Origin: Burkholderia latens
Lineage (GTDB): Bacteria > Pseudomonadota > Gammaproteobacteria > Burkholderiales > Burkholderiaceae
NCBI RefSeq assembly: GCF_001718795.1
Contig: NZ_CP013438.1
Coordinates: 1,426,001-1,490,000 of the forward strand
Direction: 5' to 3'
DNA: 64,000 nucleotides
The number at the start of each line of letters is the position of its first letter. Positions within the stretch are counted from its first letter, which is position 1. The translations under genes were made by a program, and so were the position numbers. This document shows, piece after piece, positions 25,712-38,209 of this stretch. Below the pieces are notes generated by a model, which searched no databases, had not been told where the DNA came from, and saw only the letters and a program-made list of their open reading frames with translations.

Positions 25712-25960
25712 ATGAGACGAGTCGTACACATCGCTTTTTTCGCGTTGCTGACCTACCTGATCGGCGATCGCGCGCTGCTGCATGCGCAAGGCCGCGATGC
25801 GAGCCCGATCGCGTGTTCGCAGGGAGCCGAACAGGTGAAATTCGACGCGCTCAGCCGGGGTTTCGGCAGCGCGGCCGCCGACAGCCAGCGCGAGGCGTTC
25901 ATGTCCGGCTGTCTTGTGACCGGCCGCGGCGACCGCGACGTCGCGATGGCGGCACGTTGA
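25712..25960 (+). CDS. Small hypothetical exported protein
   Basis: 82 residues from ATG at 25712, preceded by GAGGAGACGAATC. Residues 1-26 look like a signal peptide (RRVVHIAFFALLTYLIGD, then ALLHAQG as cleavage region). The mature part of about 55 residues holds two cysteines (PIACSQGAEQ and FMSGCLVTG) that could form one disulfide bond. No family is recognised. Confidence 0.55.
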   Translation: MRRVVHIAFFALLTYLIGDRALLHAQGRDASPIACSQGAEQVKFDALSRGFGSAAADSQREAFMSGCLVTGRGDRDVAMAAR

Positions 25961-26388
25961 CGTCGGGCGACCCGGGCGGGGTGCCCGGACACCCGCCGCT
26001 TTAGCCGCAGCCGGCATAACCGGCTCCCCCGCTCTTCGCACTGCGCCGCCCGCAGCGGTTTCCCCCATCACGCGCATCCGCGCTCCATCCGGCACCCGAT
26101 GCAATCGATGAACGGGCGACGCCGCATCGCCAACGCGTCGTTGCGGTAGCAACCGGCCAGTATCGCGCGGCAACTTCGAGCGTCGCTGCCGTTGCGCCCC
26201 CACTCTGTTCGAATCGACCGTCGTACGCGGGCAGCCACCGCCCGTTCCTGCGCACCGGCTACAGCAGACGCGGGCGCCGCACCGCTCGCGACACTCTCCG
26301 GCAACCCGCCGCCCACGGCCCCTCCGCCTTTCGTGCGGCCCGGGCACGCCAATTGCGGCTCGATTACCCCTCCCCACGGGTCGCAATC
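25961..26388. other. 428-bp region with no recognised gene
   Basis: Between the small exported protein and the Nramp-related transporter. Open frames exist on both strands but have arginine- and serine-rich composition typical of antisense or untranslated GC-rich DNA. No terminator or promoter stands out. Confidence 0.4.
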
Positions 26389-27675
26389 ATGAACGACAAC
26401 GAGTCCCTCGATTCCGCGCCGCCTCGTGCGCATGCGGCAACGTGGCTCCGCCGCCTTGGGCCGGGCCTCATCACCGGCGCGGCTGACGACGATCCGTCCG
26501 GAATCGGTACGTACTCGCAGGCCGGCGCGCAGTTCGGGTTCGAGCTGCTCTGGTCGCTGCTGCTGACCTATCCGCTGATGACGGCCATCCAGCTCGTCAG
26601 CGCACGAATCGGCCGCGTGACCGGCAAGGGCCTTGCGTCGAACATGCGCGCGCACTACCCGGCATGGCTGCTCTACGTCACTGTCGTGCTGCTGATCGTC
26701 GCGAATGTGATCAACATCGCGGCCGACCTGTCGGCGATGGGTGCCGCGGTCAATCTGCTGCTGCACGGCCCGCAGCAGTTGTACGTCGTGTGCCTGGGCG
26801 GCATATCGGCCGTGCTGCAGATTTTCGTGCCCTACGAACGTTATGCCCGCCTGCTCAAGTGGACCGCGCTCGTGCTGCTCGCCTATGTCGCAGTCGCGCT
26901 TGTCGTGCCGGTCGATTGGGCCGACGTCGGCCGCGCGCTCGTGCTGCCGCACGTCCAATTGAGCGCCGGTTACCTGACTACGGTCGTCGCCGTGCTCGGC
27001 ACGACGATCAGCCCTTACCTGTTCTTCTGGCAAGCGTCGCAGGAAGTCGAGGAGCTGCACGCGGCGCCGAATCAGCGGCCGCTGCGGCGCATGCCACATC
27101 AGGCGCCCGCGCAATTGCGGCGCATCAATTTCGACACGTGGGTGGGCATGGGCGTGTCCAACGTGATCGCATTCTTCATCACGCTGACGGCGGCGGCCAC
27201 GCTCAACCGGCATCACATCGACGTGAAGACGTCGGCGGATGCCGCGCGCGCGCTCGAACCCATCGCAGGGCATTTCGCGTACATGCTGTTCGCGCTCGGG
27301 ATCATAGGCACCGGCCTGCTGGCGTTGCCGGTGCTCGCCGGATCGGCCGCATACGCGGCCGCGGGCACGTTTCGGTGGCGCAACAGCCTCGCGCTGCGCA
27401 TCGGCGTCGCGCCGGAGTTCTATGCGGTCATCGCGCTCGCGATCGTCGGCGGCGTCGCGATTACGTTCATGCATTTCGACCCGATCCGCGCACTCTACTG
27501 GAGCGCGGTGATCAACGGCCTCGCCGCCGTGCCGATCATGATCGTGATGATGCTGATGGCTGGAAGCACGCGCATCATGGGCGAGTTCGCCGTCAAGGGG
27601 ATGCTCGCGTGGGGCGGCTGGGTGGCGACGGCCGCGATGGCGATCGCGGCGATCGGCGTGTTCGTGCCCGGTTGA
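26389..27675 (+). CDS. Nramp-related divalent metal transporter with non-canonical metal site
   Basis: 428 residues, about eleven membrane segments. The first helix carries DDDPSGIGTYSQAG (D35-P36-S37-G38) in place of the canonical Nramp DPGN. The sixth helix reads GTTISPYLFFWQASQE (about 205-219) where true manganese/iron transporters have a metal-binding MPH motif. The fold is clearly SLC11-like, but the missing methionine and asparagine argue against a standard Mn/Fe carrier; a different ion or substrate is likely. The ATG at 26389 has no strong ribosome site. A DUF2252 gene follows 112 bp later. Confidence 0.8.
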   Translation: MNDNESLDSAPPRAHAATWLRRLGPGLITGAADDDPSGIGTYSQAGAQFGFELLWSLLLTYPLMTAIQLVSARIGRVTGKGLASNMRAHYPAWLLYVTVVLLIVANVINIAADLSAMGAAVNLLLHGPQQLYVVCLGGISAVLQIFVPYERYARLLKWTALVLLAYVAVALVVPVDWADVGRALVLPHVQLSAGYLTTVVAVLGTTISPYLFFWQASQEVEELHAAPNQRPLRRMPHQAPAQLRRINFDTWVGMGVSNVIAFFITLTAAATLNRHHIDVKTSADAARALEPIAGHFAYMLFALGIIGTGLLALPVLAGSAAYAAAGTFRWRNSLALRIGVAPEFYAVIALAIVGGVAITFMHFDPIRALYWSAVINGLAAVPIMIVMMLMAGSTRIMGEFAVKGMLAWGGWVATAAMAIAAIGVFVPG

Positions 27676-27787
27676 GCGCACGCGGTTACACCGACGCGCG
27701 ACCGCGTCGCATCGGCGAAGCAGCGGGCTCGCGTGCACGGCATCCGCACTGGAGGCGCCTCACGGCGTGACGGAAGGAGAAGGTATC

Positions 27788-29023
27788 GTGGCAAAAAAAA
27801 CCGCAGCATCGGCGCGGCTGCCGACGAGCGACCAGCGCGCCCGGATTCTTGCAACGCTGCGCAGCCGCAAGATGGCGCGCTCGATCCACACTTACACGCG
27901 CGGCACGGCCGAGCGCTTCTACGCGTGGCTCGAGAACCATCGCGCCGAAACGCTGCCGGACGGTCCGGCGATATGGATCGGCGGCGACTGTCATCTCGGC
28001 AATCTCGGCCCCGTCGCGGCGAAGACGGGCGAGGTCGCCGTGCAGATTCGCGATCTCGACCAGAGCGTGATCGGCAATCCCGTCCACGACGTGCTGCGTC
28101 TCGGCTTCTCGCTCGCGACCGCGGCGCGCAGCTCCAACCTGCCCGGCGTCGCCACGTGGCGGATGATGGAAGCGCTGATCGATGGTTACGAGCGCGCGTT
28201 CGATACCCGGCACCGCCACGAAACCGGCCACATGCAGCGCCCAAGCGCGGTGAAGATCGCGATGAAGGCGGCGCTGCACCGGTCCTGGCGCAAACTCGAC
28301 CGGCAGACGATCCGGAACGCGACGCCGCGCATCCCGCTGGGCAAACGCTTCTGGCCGCTGTCGGAGCGCGAGCGGACCGACCTTCATGCGCTGTTCGAAT
28401 CGTCGCCGGTTGCGCCGATCAGCGCAGCGCTCAGCCGCTCCGCCCGCAGCGACGCGAAGATGAAGGTGCTCGACGCGGCGTATTGGGTGAAGGGCTGCAG
28501 TTCGCTCGGACGCCGCCGGTTCGCGGTGATGCTCGATATCGACGACGCCTGTGCCGACGGGGATCCGCCCTTCCTGATCGACATCAAGGAGGCGACGACC
28601 GCAAAGGCGCCGAAACAGGCCGGCGTGCGCATGCCGCGCGACCCCGCGCAACGGGTGCTCGAAGGCGCACGACACGTGTCGCCGATGCTGGGGAGCCGGA
28701 TGTGCGCGGCGCGCCTCGCCGGGCGTTCCGTCGTCATGCGGGAACTGATGCCGCAGGATCTGAAACTCGAAGCGGAGCGGCTGTCGGAAGCCGATGCGGT
28801 CGAGGCCGCGCGCTATCTCGCGTGGGTGGTCGGCCACGCGCACGCCGCGCAGATGGACGACGCGACGCAACGCGCGTGGCATGCGGAGCTGCGTCGTCAA
28901 CGGCCGAAGACGGTCGACGCGCCTTCATGGCTGTGGCGCAGCATCATCGAACTGATGGCCGAACATGAGGAGGCGTACCTCGAACATTGCCGGCGTCACG
29001 CGCTTGGCAAGACGGTTCGCTGA
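27788..29023 (+). CDS. DUF2252 family protein
   Basis: 411 residues. WIGGDCHLGNLGPVAAKTGE, then IRDLDQSVIGNPVHDVLRLG, resembles the catalytic loop and metal-binding region of aminoglycoside-phosphotransferase-like kinases (HLGN and DLDQS), and LMPQDLKLEAERL is also typical of DUF2252. A kinase-like activity is an inference from these motifs. The GTG at 27788 is chosen because AAGGAGAAGG lies 5-14 bases upstream; a GTG at 27767 would place this site inside the coding region. Confidence 0.8.
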   Translation: MAKKTAASARLPTSDQRARILATLRSRKMARSIHTYTRGTAERFYAWLENHRAETLPDGPAIWIGGDCHLGNLGPVAAKTGEVAVQIRDLDQSVIGNPVHDVLRLGFSLATAARSSNLPGVATWRMMEALIDGYERAFDTRHRHETGHMQRPSAVKIAMKAALHRSWRKLDRQTIRNATPRIPLGKRFWPLSERERTDLHALFESSPVAPISAALSRSARSDAKMKVLDAAYWVKGCSSLGRRRFAVMLDIDDACADGDPPFLIDIKEATTAKAPKQAGVRMPRDPAQRVLEGARHVSPMLGSRMCAARLAGRSVVMRELMPQDLKLEAERLSEADAVEAARYLAWVVGHAHAAQMDDATQRAWHAELRRQRPKTVDAPSWLWRSIIELMAEHEEAYLEHCRRHALGKTVR

Positions 29024-29109
29024 ATCGTCGCCGTCGCTCGTCGTCCGCCGTTGCGGTTGCGGTCAGCACACCCATCACCGCGCGTGTACGGCGTTCGGCC
29101 CGCAATCGA

Positions 29110-29511
29110 TCAGTCCGCTGCCGCGTGAATCACCAGCTCGTTGAAACCGGTGCCCGCATCCGGTTCTCGCGAGAAGCGATGCGCAGGCAACAGCACGAGC
29201 AGGATCTCGGCGGTGGTCCGCACGACGCAGCCGCTCGCGACGTGTCCTCCCCATACGCGACCCTGCGCATCCGATACCGACATATGCAGATGTGCGCCGT
29301 CCGGCGCGACCGAGCCGGCCAGCGTCAGTATTTCGAGGTTGCCGCGCAATTCGCTCGGCGCGTCGATGCCGGCAAAGCGCAACTGCGCGACGCTGAGGCT
29401 GCCGATGCCCTGGATGACAAATCCCGCATAAGCGTCGAGCCCACGCAGCGCTTGCTCGATCGACGCACGCATATCGTCGCCGGGAACAAGACGCAGAGGA
29501 TGGGCTTGCAT
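29110..29511 (-). CDS. PPC (DUF296) domain protein
   Basis: 133 residues, one PPC domain. The start RLVPGDDMRASIEQAL, the strand SLSVAQLRFAG, and the histidine signature DGAHLHMSVSDAQGRVWGGH are typical of bacterial PPC proteins, which trimerise and may bind metal through the histidines. The role is unknown. It lies 172 bp downstream of the MFS permease, as the last same-strand gene of the catabolic block, but the gap makes cotranscription uncertain. Confidence 0.82.
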   Translation of the reverse strand: MQAHPLRLVPGDDMRASIEQALRGLDAYAGFVIQGIGSLSVAQLRFAGIDAPSELRGNLEILTLAGSVAPDGAHLHMSVSDAQGRVWGGHVASGCVVRTTAEILLVLLPAHRFSREPDAGTGFNELVIHAAAD

Positions 29512-29683
29512 GGTCGATTACCTGCTGGTGACGGCGAGTATCGGCAAGAGTACAATCGGCGACCCAATCCGGCAAGCCGCAGGCGGACTGGACGCCGCGC
29601 CTGCGACATGCGCAACACGCGGCGTTCCGATCCGATGGCGACCGGCTCGCTGACCGGTCGCGCGCCCCGGATGCCAGCCGCGC

Positions 29684-31084
29684 TTATGCTTCGAGCGCCT
29701 CCAGCACTTTCCCCTTCGTCTCGATCCCGACGAAATGAACGGTCAACGCCGCAATCAGCGGCACGATGCCGATCAGGTAAAACGCCGGGGCGAGATTCCC
29801 GCCGATGATCGCGTGCGGCACGATCATCGGCGCCGCGAACGACGCGATCTTCAGCCATGCGCTGCCGAGCCCGCAGCCGGATGCGCGAATGCTCGTCGGA
29901 TATTGCTCCGGCGTATAGACGTACGCAGTGATGAAGCCCGATGCCATCAGCCCCAGCGACAGCGAGCAAAAGACCGCGACGACATACACCGACGACGCGT
30001 GATAGACGCCCGCCAACACCAGCGACAGCGCGCACAGCACGAACGACCATACGATCACCGGCTTGCGGCCGAGCTTGTCGACGAGCAGCGCGGATACGAG
30101 CGAACCGAGCACGCCCATCACCGAACCGATCACCGCGAGGTTCAGCGCAAGCTGCAGCGGCGCGTGATAGAAGTTCTTGTAGATCGTCGGCAGCCACGTC
30201 GACAGTCCGTACTGGATGAACCCGCAGGTCGCCCACAGCGTCGCCACCGCGAGCGTGCGCTTGCGATACGCGGCACTGAGCAGGTCGCTCATCCGGCGCT
30301 TCGGATGCTGGCGCACCATCTCGTCGTAGGCGGCCACCTGCGTGACCGCCGGCAACTCGCCCCGCACGGACGCTTCGAATACGCCCACCGCACGCCCGGC
30401 TTCCGCGAGCCGGCCGCGCGATGCGAGCCAGCGCGGCGATTCGGGCACGAGATGCGTCAGCACCAGCGCGAGAATCAGCGGCAGCCCGCCGACGAAGTAC
30501 ATGATCTCCCAGCCGAACCGCGGCACGAGCCGCGCACCGAGCGCCATCGATACCAGCAGGCCGATCGGGAACACGATCTCGTACAGCAGCACGAACCGGC
30601 CGCGGCCGTGCGCGCGCGTGATTTCGTTGATGTACGTGGCCGCGACCGGCAACTCGCCGCCGAGCCCGAGCCCCTGCAAGATCCGCAGCAGCACGAACAC
30701 CTCGAACGTCGGCGCGAAGCCGCTCGCGATGCTCGTGATGCCGATCACCGCCGAACTCCACGCGATCGCCTTCACACGGCCGTGCTTTTCCGCGAGCGCG
30801 GGGAACAGGAACGCGCCGATCAGCTGGCCGATCGCGCCGGACGCGATCAGCATGCCGATCTGCGTCGGCGACAGCCCCCATTTGTGGATCAGCAGCGGCA
30901 GCGTCGCCGCGATCGTGATCACGTCGAAGCCGTCGAAGAACGTCGCGGCGCCGATCAGCACGCGTGCGCGTATCTGCATCGCGTTGGCCGGAAGCCGCTC
31001 GAGCCGCGCGATGATCGCGCCGGGCGTGGAGGCGGCAGCTTCCATCGTGGCCCTGCCGGCCACGACATTGTCGAAAGTGCTCAT
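29684..31084 (-). CDS. MFS transporter, aromatic acid:H+ symporter family
   Basis: 466 residues, twelve membrane segments. The first helix has TFFDGFDVITIAATLP; the DGFD pattern is the mark of the aromatic acid/H+ symporter group (PcaK, BenK). The inter-helix loop FPALAEKHGRVKA and VDKLGRKPVIV are the MFS loop 2-3 and 8-9 motifs. It would import an aromatic or related carboxylate. It lies 38 bp after the FAD reductase gene, at the end of the catabolic operon, supplying its uptake step. The ATG at 31084 has CAGGAGAG upstream. Confidence 0.9.
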   Translation of the reverse strand: MSTFDNVVAGRATMEAAASTPGAIIARLERLPANAMQIRARVLIGAATFFDGFDVITIAATLPLLIHKWGLSPTQIGMLIASGAIGQLIGAFLFPALAEKHGRVKAIAWSSAVIGITSIASGFAPTFEVFVLLRILQGLGLGGELPVAATYINEITRAHGRGRFVLLYEIVFPIGLLVSMALGARLVPRFGWEIMYFVGGLPLILALVLTHLVPESPRWLASRGRLAEAGRAVGVFEASVRGELPAVTQVAAYDEMVRQHPKRRMSDLLSAAYRKRTLAVATLWATCGFIQYGLSTWLPTIYKNFYHAPLQLALNLAVIGSVMGVLGSLVSALLVDKLGRKPVIVWSFVLCALSLVLAGVYHASSVYVVAVFCSLSLGLMASGFITAYVYTPEQYPTSIRASGCGLGSAWLKIASFAAPMIVPHAIIGGNLAPAFYLIGIVPLIAALTVHFVGIETKGKVLEALEA

Positions 31085-31122
31085 GCGGGGTCTCTCCTGG
31101 GTCCTTTTGGCGTGGTTGCCGT

Positions 31123-32367
31123 TCAGGCAAGCGATTTGGTCGTGTCTGCCAGGGCTTCCGTGTCCACTGCCCGGCCCTGGTTCATCCACTTGCGCGCAAG
31201 CTTCAGCTCGCGTGCGTTGTTGATGGCGACGACACCTCTCACATGCCCATCGCCCACGAAAAACAGCGTCGCGCGACGCGCGGCGAGATCGCCGCGCACG
31301 ACGAGCTGCGCATCGGCCGGCAAATCGCCAAGGATCTGCAGGTTTACGTCGTACTGATCGGACCAGAACCACGGAATCTCCGCATACGGCGCGCGCACGC
31401 CGAGCACGGCCTTCGCGGCCGCGATCGCCTGGTTCTGCGCATTCGCCCACGATTCGAGCCGTACGCGGCGCTTCAGCCAGCCGTTGTGATGGTTCGCGAC
31501 GTCGCCGCACGCGAAGATCGCCGGATCGCTGGTCGCGCCAAATTCGTCGACGACGATGCCGTCGTCGATCGCGAGTCCCGCATCGCTCGCAAGCGATGCG
31601 TTCAATGCGAGGCCGATGCCGGCCACCGCGAAATCCGCGTCGATCGTCGTGCCGTCGGCGAGCGTCGCACGCACCTTCGATGCGTCGCCCGGCTGTGCAT
31701 CGAGCGACTCGAGCGCGGCGCCCACGCGCACATCGACGCCGTTCGCGCGGTGCAGGTCGAGCAGGAAGTCCGACACGATCTGCGGTACCGATCGACCGCA
31801 CAGCCGCGGCGCACCTTCGACCACGACCGCGTCGACGCCGAGCTTGCGCGCGGTGGCCGCGACTTCGAGGCCGATCCAGCCGCCACCGATCACGAGCACG
31901 CGCCGGCTCGCGCGCAGTTTCTCGCCGAGCGCCGCCGCTTCGTCGAGCGTGCGCAGGTAATGGAGATTCGTGGTCCTGACCAGTGCATCGGGCAAACGGC
32001 GCGACGTGCCGCCGGTCGCGATCACGAGGCGGTCGTATTCGATTTCGCGGCCGCTTTCGGTCTTCACGATACGGCGCGCGCGGTCGATCGACGCCGCGCG
32101 TTCCGGCTGCCATGCTTCGACGTTCAGCGCTTGGAATTCGTCCGGACGCACGACGCGCACCGTGTCGATGTCGGCTTCTCCGGCCAGTACGGCCTTCGAC
32201 AACGGCGGACGCTCGTATGGCAAATGCGGCTCGTCGGCGATCATCACGAGACGGCCCGCGAAGCCTTCCGCGCGCAGCGTCTTCAGCACCCAGCCGGCGG
32301 CCTGTCCGCCGCCGATCACGACGACCGTGCGCGGCGCGGCCGATTCCTCCGAGTTCGTTTCGCTCAT
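31123..32367 (-). CDS. FAD/NAD-dependent ferredoxin reductase of a Rieske oxygenase system
   Basis: 414 residues. FAD-binding loop VVIGGGQAAGWVLKTLRAEG near residue 15, YERPPLSK, NAD-binding loop VLVIGGGWIGLEVAATAR near 155, and IFACGDVANHHNGW (second FAD motif). This is the layout of the reductases that feed electrons from NADH to a Rieske ferredoxin. The ferredoxin and oxygenase genes are at the head of the same operon. The start overlaps the VOC dioxygenase stop by ATGA, so translation is coupled. Confidence 0.9.
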   Translation of the reverse strand: MSETNSEESAAPRTVVVIGGGQAAGWVLKTLRAEGFAGRLVMIADEPHLPYERPPLSKAVLAGEADIDTVRVVRPDEFQALNVEAWQPERAASIDRARRIVKTESGREIEYDRLVIATGGTSRRLPDALVRTTNLHYLRTLDEAAALGEKLRASRRVLVIGGGWIGLEVAATARKLGVDAVVVEGAPRLCGRSVPQIVSDFLLDLHRANGVDVRVGAALESLDAQPGDASKVRATLADGTTIDADFAVAGIGLALNASLASDAGLAIDDGIVVDEFGATSDPAIFACGDVANHHNGWLKRRVRLESWANAQNQAIAAAKAVLGVRAPYAEIPWFWSDQYDVNLQILGDLPADAQLVVRGDLAARRATLFFVGDGHVRGVVAINNARELKLARKWMNQGRAVDTEALADTTKSLA

Positions 32368-33326
32368 GATTTGCGCTCCGTCATGAACTTGCCTTCCGGC
32401 GCCTTCGCGTTCTTCTGCCGGCGCGTGTTGCCGTCGAGCCCGCCGTCGAAGGCCCATTCGGCGAACACGGTCGGGCCCGGCTCGAATTCGCGCGGCTGCC
32501 ATTCGGGCGTCAGCACGTCTTCGTCGGCGTAGTATTCGATCAGCGCGCCGGCCGGGTTCTGGAAGTACCAGAAGTACGCGGACGACACCGGATGACGCCC
32601 GGGCCCGAGCTGCGTTTCCCAGCCGCAGCGGTCGATGTGCATGCCGCCGCCGAACACTTCGTGGATGTCGCGGACGGTGAACGCGACATGGTTCAGGCCG
32701 CGTTTTCCGTTCGGCAGCGCGAGCAGGAACAGGTCGTGATGGCCGCCGTGCGGCGCGCAGCGCATGAACGCGCCGCGGCCCGGATAGCGGTCCGACGTTT
32801 CGAAGCCGAGCAGGTCGTGATAGAACGCCTCCTGCGCGTCGAGGCAATTCGTGAAGAACACGACGTGCCCGACTTCAACCGGCTCCGCGCGCGCATAGAT
32901 CGGGCTCGGCTGGTCGACCCGGGCCGTGCGGCCCCACACGTTCGACGGCGAGCCTGTGATGTCGAGCGCGCGCTTGCGCGTCACTTCGATCCGGATCGCC
33001 ATACCGTTCGGATCGATGCAGCCGAGCGCATCGTCCTGCGCGTAATAGCCGGGCTGGCCGGCGAGCTTCGCGCGCAACGCGTCGAGTTCCTGCCGCGTCG
33101 CGACGCCCCACGTGACTTCCCGCAGCGTCGGGCCCGCCTCGAACGCGGGCGGCAGCGACGGATCGTCCGCTTTTACGACCAGCACGGTGCAGCCGTTCAG
33201 CGTTTCGAAACGTGCGCGCGTATCGTCGTGCGCGACTTCCTTCAAGCCCCAGTCGGCGAAAAAGCGCCGGCACGTCGGAAGGTCGTCGACACCGTACGTG
33301 ATCTGCTCGATACCCAAGATGCTCAT
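32364..33326 (-). CDS. Two-domain VOC dioxygenase (type I extradiol, catechol 2,3-dioxygenase-like)
   Basis: 320 residues, two VOC modules as in type I extradiol dioxygenases. The likely iron ligands in the C-terminal module are H154 (EVGHVVFF), H213 (GLNHVAFTV) and E264 (ALIEYYADED). Such enzymes cleave a catechol ring next to the hydroxyl groups. In this operon it would open the ring produced by the Rieske oxygenase and an SDR. Precise substrate unknown. It overlaps the reductase gene by 4 nt and lies 18 bp after the aldehyde dehydrogenase gene. Confidence 0.85.
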   Translation of the reverse strand: MSILGIEQITYGVDDLPTCRRFFADWGLKEVAHDDTRARFETLNGCTVLVVKADDPSLPPAFEAGPTLREVTWGVATRQELDALRAKLAGQPGYYAQDDALGCIDPNGMAIRIEVTRKRALDITGSPSNVWGRTARVDQPSPIYARAEPVEVGHVVFFTNCLDAQEAFYHDLLGFETSDRYPGRGAFMRCAPHGGHHDLFLLALPNGKRGLNHVAFTVRDIHEVFGGGMHIDRCGWETQLGPGRHPVSSAYFWYFQNPAGALIEYYADEDVLTPEWQPREFEPGPTVFAEWAFDGGLDGNTRRQKNAKAPEGKFMTERKS

Positions 33327-33344
33327 TGCGTCATTCCCCTTCGC

Positions 33345-34835
33345 TCAGTTCGCCCACGGCAGCGGCGCGTCGTTCAAGCCCCAGTAGAGGCTCTTCTGCT
33401 GCATGTACTCGCGGATGCCGAGACGCCCCTTTTCGCGCCCCATCCCGCTCTCCTTCCAGCCCGAGAACGGCGTGGAAATCGAGAACAGCTTGTACGTGTT
33501 GATCCAGACGGTGCCTGTCTCCAGTGCCCGCGCGATGCGCCACGCGCGCTTGTAGTCGCGCGTCCAGATGCCCGCCGCAAGGCCGAACACGCTGTCGTTC
33601 GCCTGTGCGATCAGCGACGCTTCGTCGTCGAACGGCATCGCGACCAGCACCGGCCCGAAGATTTCTTCCTGGCAGATGCGCGCGCTGTTCGACAGGCCTT
33701 CGAGAATCGTCGGCTGATAGAAGAAGCCGTCGTCGCGCCCGTCGCCCGACGGCCGCTCGCCGCCGCACAGCAGGCGGCCGCCCTCCTCCAGCCCGAGCGC
33801 GACGTAGCGCTCCACCGACTCGCGATGCTTCGCGGTGATCAGCGGGCCCATCTGCGTGTCGGCGCGCAGCGGATCGCCGACGCGCAGCTTGCGGGCACCG
33901 GCCACCAGCCGCTGCATGAATGCGTCGTACACGGTGCGTTGAACGAACAGGCGCGAGCCCGCGATGCATGCCTCGCCCGACGAACTGAAGATGCCGTACA
34001 GCACGCCGTTCACCGCGTGATCGAGATCGGCGTCGTCGAACACGATCGTCGGCGACTTGCCACCGAGTTCCAGCGACACCGGCATCAGCTTCTCCGCCGC
34101 GATGCGCGCGATGCCGCGACCGACTTCGGTGCCGCCGGTAAACGACACCTTCTTCACGAGCGGATGACGCACCAGCACGTCGCCGATGACCGAGCCCTTG
34201 CCCGGCAGCATGCTCAGCACGCCCTTCGGTACGCCGGCCTCCTCGCAGATCCGCGCGAGCGCGAGCGACACGAGCGGCGTGACCTCGGCCGGCTTCAGCA
34301 CCACCGCATTGCCGGCGGCGAGCGCGGGCGCGAGCTTCTGCGCGTCGGACGCGATCGGCGAGTTCCACGGCGTGATCGCGGCGATCACGCCGATCGGCTC
34401 GTACACGCTCATCGTCAGGTAGTCGCCGCGCGACGGCGTCAATTCTTCGTCGAGCGTTTCGAGGCACGCGGCGAAATAGCGGAACGTGTTGGCCGCGCTC
34501 GCCACGAGCACACGCGTCTCGCCGATCGGCTTGCCATTGTCGCGGCGCTGCAGGTTCGCGAGCGCCTCTTGACGCTGCATGATCAGGTCGGCGATCCGGT
34601 ACAGCACCAGCGCGCGCTGATGCGGCTTGAGTCCGGCCCAGTCGGCGCGCCGCCATGCGGCGTCGGCGGCCACGATCGCGTCGGCCGCGTCTTCCGCATT
34701 CGCCGTCGATACTTCCATGTTCAGCGACTGGTCGGCCGGATAGATGCTCGCGTACGGCGCGCCACGGCCGCGCCGCCACTCGCCGCCGATCAGGATGTCG
34801 CCGTTGGGCACGAGGCTCGTATCGAATGGAGTCAT
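33345..34835 (-). CDS. Aldehyde dehydrogenase
   Basis: 496 residues, normal for the family. Catalytic E256 (SLELGGKSP) and C290 (SSGEACIAGSR), the NAD-binding ITPWNSPIA, and SFTGGTEVGRGI are all present. It oxidises an aldehyde, here probably the semialdehyde formed by ring cleavage, to an acid with NAD(P). It lies 81 bp downstream of the aspartate-dehydrogenase-like gene and is followed by the extradiol dioxygenase gene. Confidence 0.92.
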   Translation of the reverse strand: MTPFDTSLVPNGDILIGGEWRRGRGAPYASIYPADQSLNMEVSTANAEDAADAIVAADAAWRRADWAGLKPHQRALVLYRIADLIMQRQEALANLQRRDNGKPIGETRVLVASAANTFRYFAACLETLDEELTPSRGDYLTMSVYEPIGVIAAITPWNSPIASDAQKLAPALAAGNAVVLKPAEVTPLVSLALARICEEAGVPKGVLSMLPGKGSVIGDVLVRHPLVKKVSFTGGTEVGRGIARIAAEKLMPVSLELGGKSPTIVFDDADLDHAVNGVLYGIFSSSGEACIAGSRLFVQRTVYDAFMQRLVAGARKLRVGDPLRADTQMGPLITAKHRESVERYVALGLEEGGRLLCGGERPSGDGRDDGFFYQPTILEGLSNSARICQEEIFGPVLVAMPFDDEASLIAQANDSVFGLAAGIWTRDYKRAWRIARALETGTVWINTYKLFSISTPFSGWKESGMGREKGRLGIREYMQQKSLYWGLNDAPLPWAN

Positions 34836-34916
34836 GTCACAAATCCCACAAATCTGTGTCTGCGCGGCCGCCCGCGCGGTCGCGCAGGCGGGCGCTCAAT
34901 GTCCGAAGGCTTCCGC

Positions 34917-37411
<2,495 letters not shown>

Positions 37412-37419
<8 letters not shown>

Positions 37420-38209
37420 GGCGTGCAAAGCCTCCAGAAACGTCGATATGGCTGCCCGTCGTGTAGGACGACAGATGCGTTGCGAGATAAAAAAGCGCCC
37501 AGGCGGCCTCGTCAGGCTTGCCGAAGCGGTTCAGCGGAATGTTCTTCTTGCGCGCGAGCGCGCCCGTCCAGTCTTCCCAGCTTTCGCCGGCCTGCGCCTG
37601 CGCTTCGTAGCGGCGGCGCCACTGACCCGACTCGACGATGCCGATCAGGATCGAGTTCACGCGGATGCGCTGCGGCGCCAGCTCGGTCGCGAGCGACTTC
37701 ACGAGGCTGAGCACGCCCGCGCGCGCCGACGACGTCGCGACCATGTGCGGCTCAGGTTGCAGCGCGAGCAGCGAGTTCACGCACGTGATCGTCGGTGCGG
37801 CCGCATCGCGCAGCAGCGGCAGGAACGCGCGCGTCGGGCGGATGATGCTGAAGTATTTCAGTTCGAGCTCTTCGCGCCACGCGTCGTCGGTCGTCTCCGC
37901 GAAGGTCGACACGCGGCCCTGGCCCGCGTTGTTGATGAGCATGTCGGCGCGGCCGAAGCGGTCGGACACGGCTTGCGCGAACGCAGCGACGTCGGCTTCG
38001 TCGAGTACGTTGCAGCGCTCGGCCAGCAGTTGCGCGCCCGGATACTTGCCGCCAAGCAGCGCTTGCGCGCGCTCGAGGCGTTCGCCATCGCGGCCGCATA
38101 TCGCGACCGACGCGCCGGCCTGCAGAAACCGTTCGGCGGTCGCGAGGCCGATGCCGGACGAACCGCCCGTCACCACCGCCACCTGCCCGGTCAAGTCGAT
38201 CTCAATCAT
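37412..38209 (-). CDS. SDR family protein lacking the catalytic Tyr and Lys
   Basis: 265 residues with a normal SDR cofactor half: VVTGGSSGIGLATAERF, CNVLDEADV and LINNAGQG. S146 (CVNSLLAL) is present, but the active-site YxxxK is replaced: the positions 13 and 17 residues after S146 are T159 and R163 (MVATSSARAGV). Either it uses an altered mechanism or it binds NAD(P) without classical dehydrogenase activity. It lies between the IclR gene (4-nt overlap) and the ThDP-enzyme gene (8-nt overlap). Confidence 0.85.
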
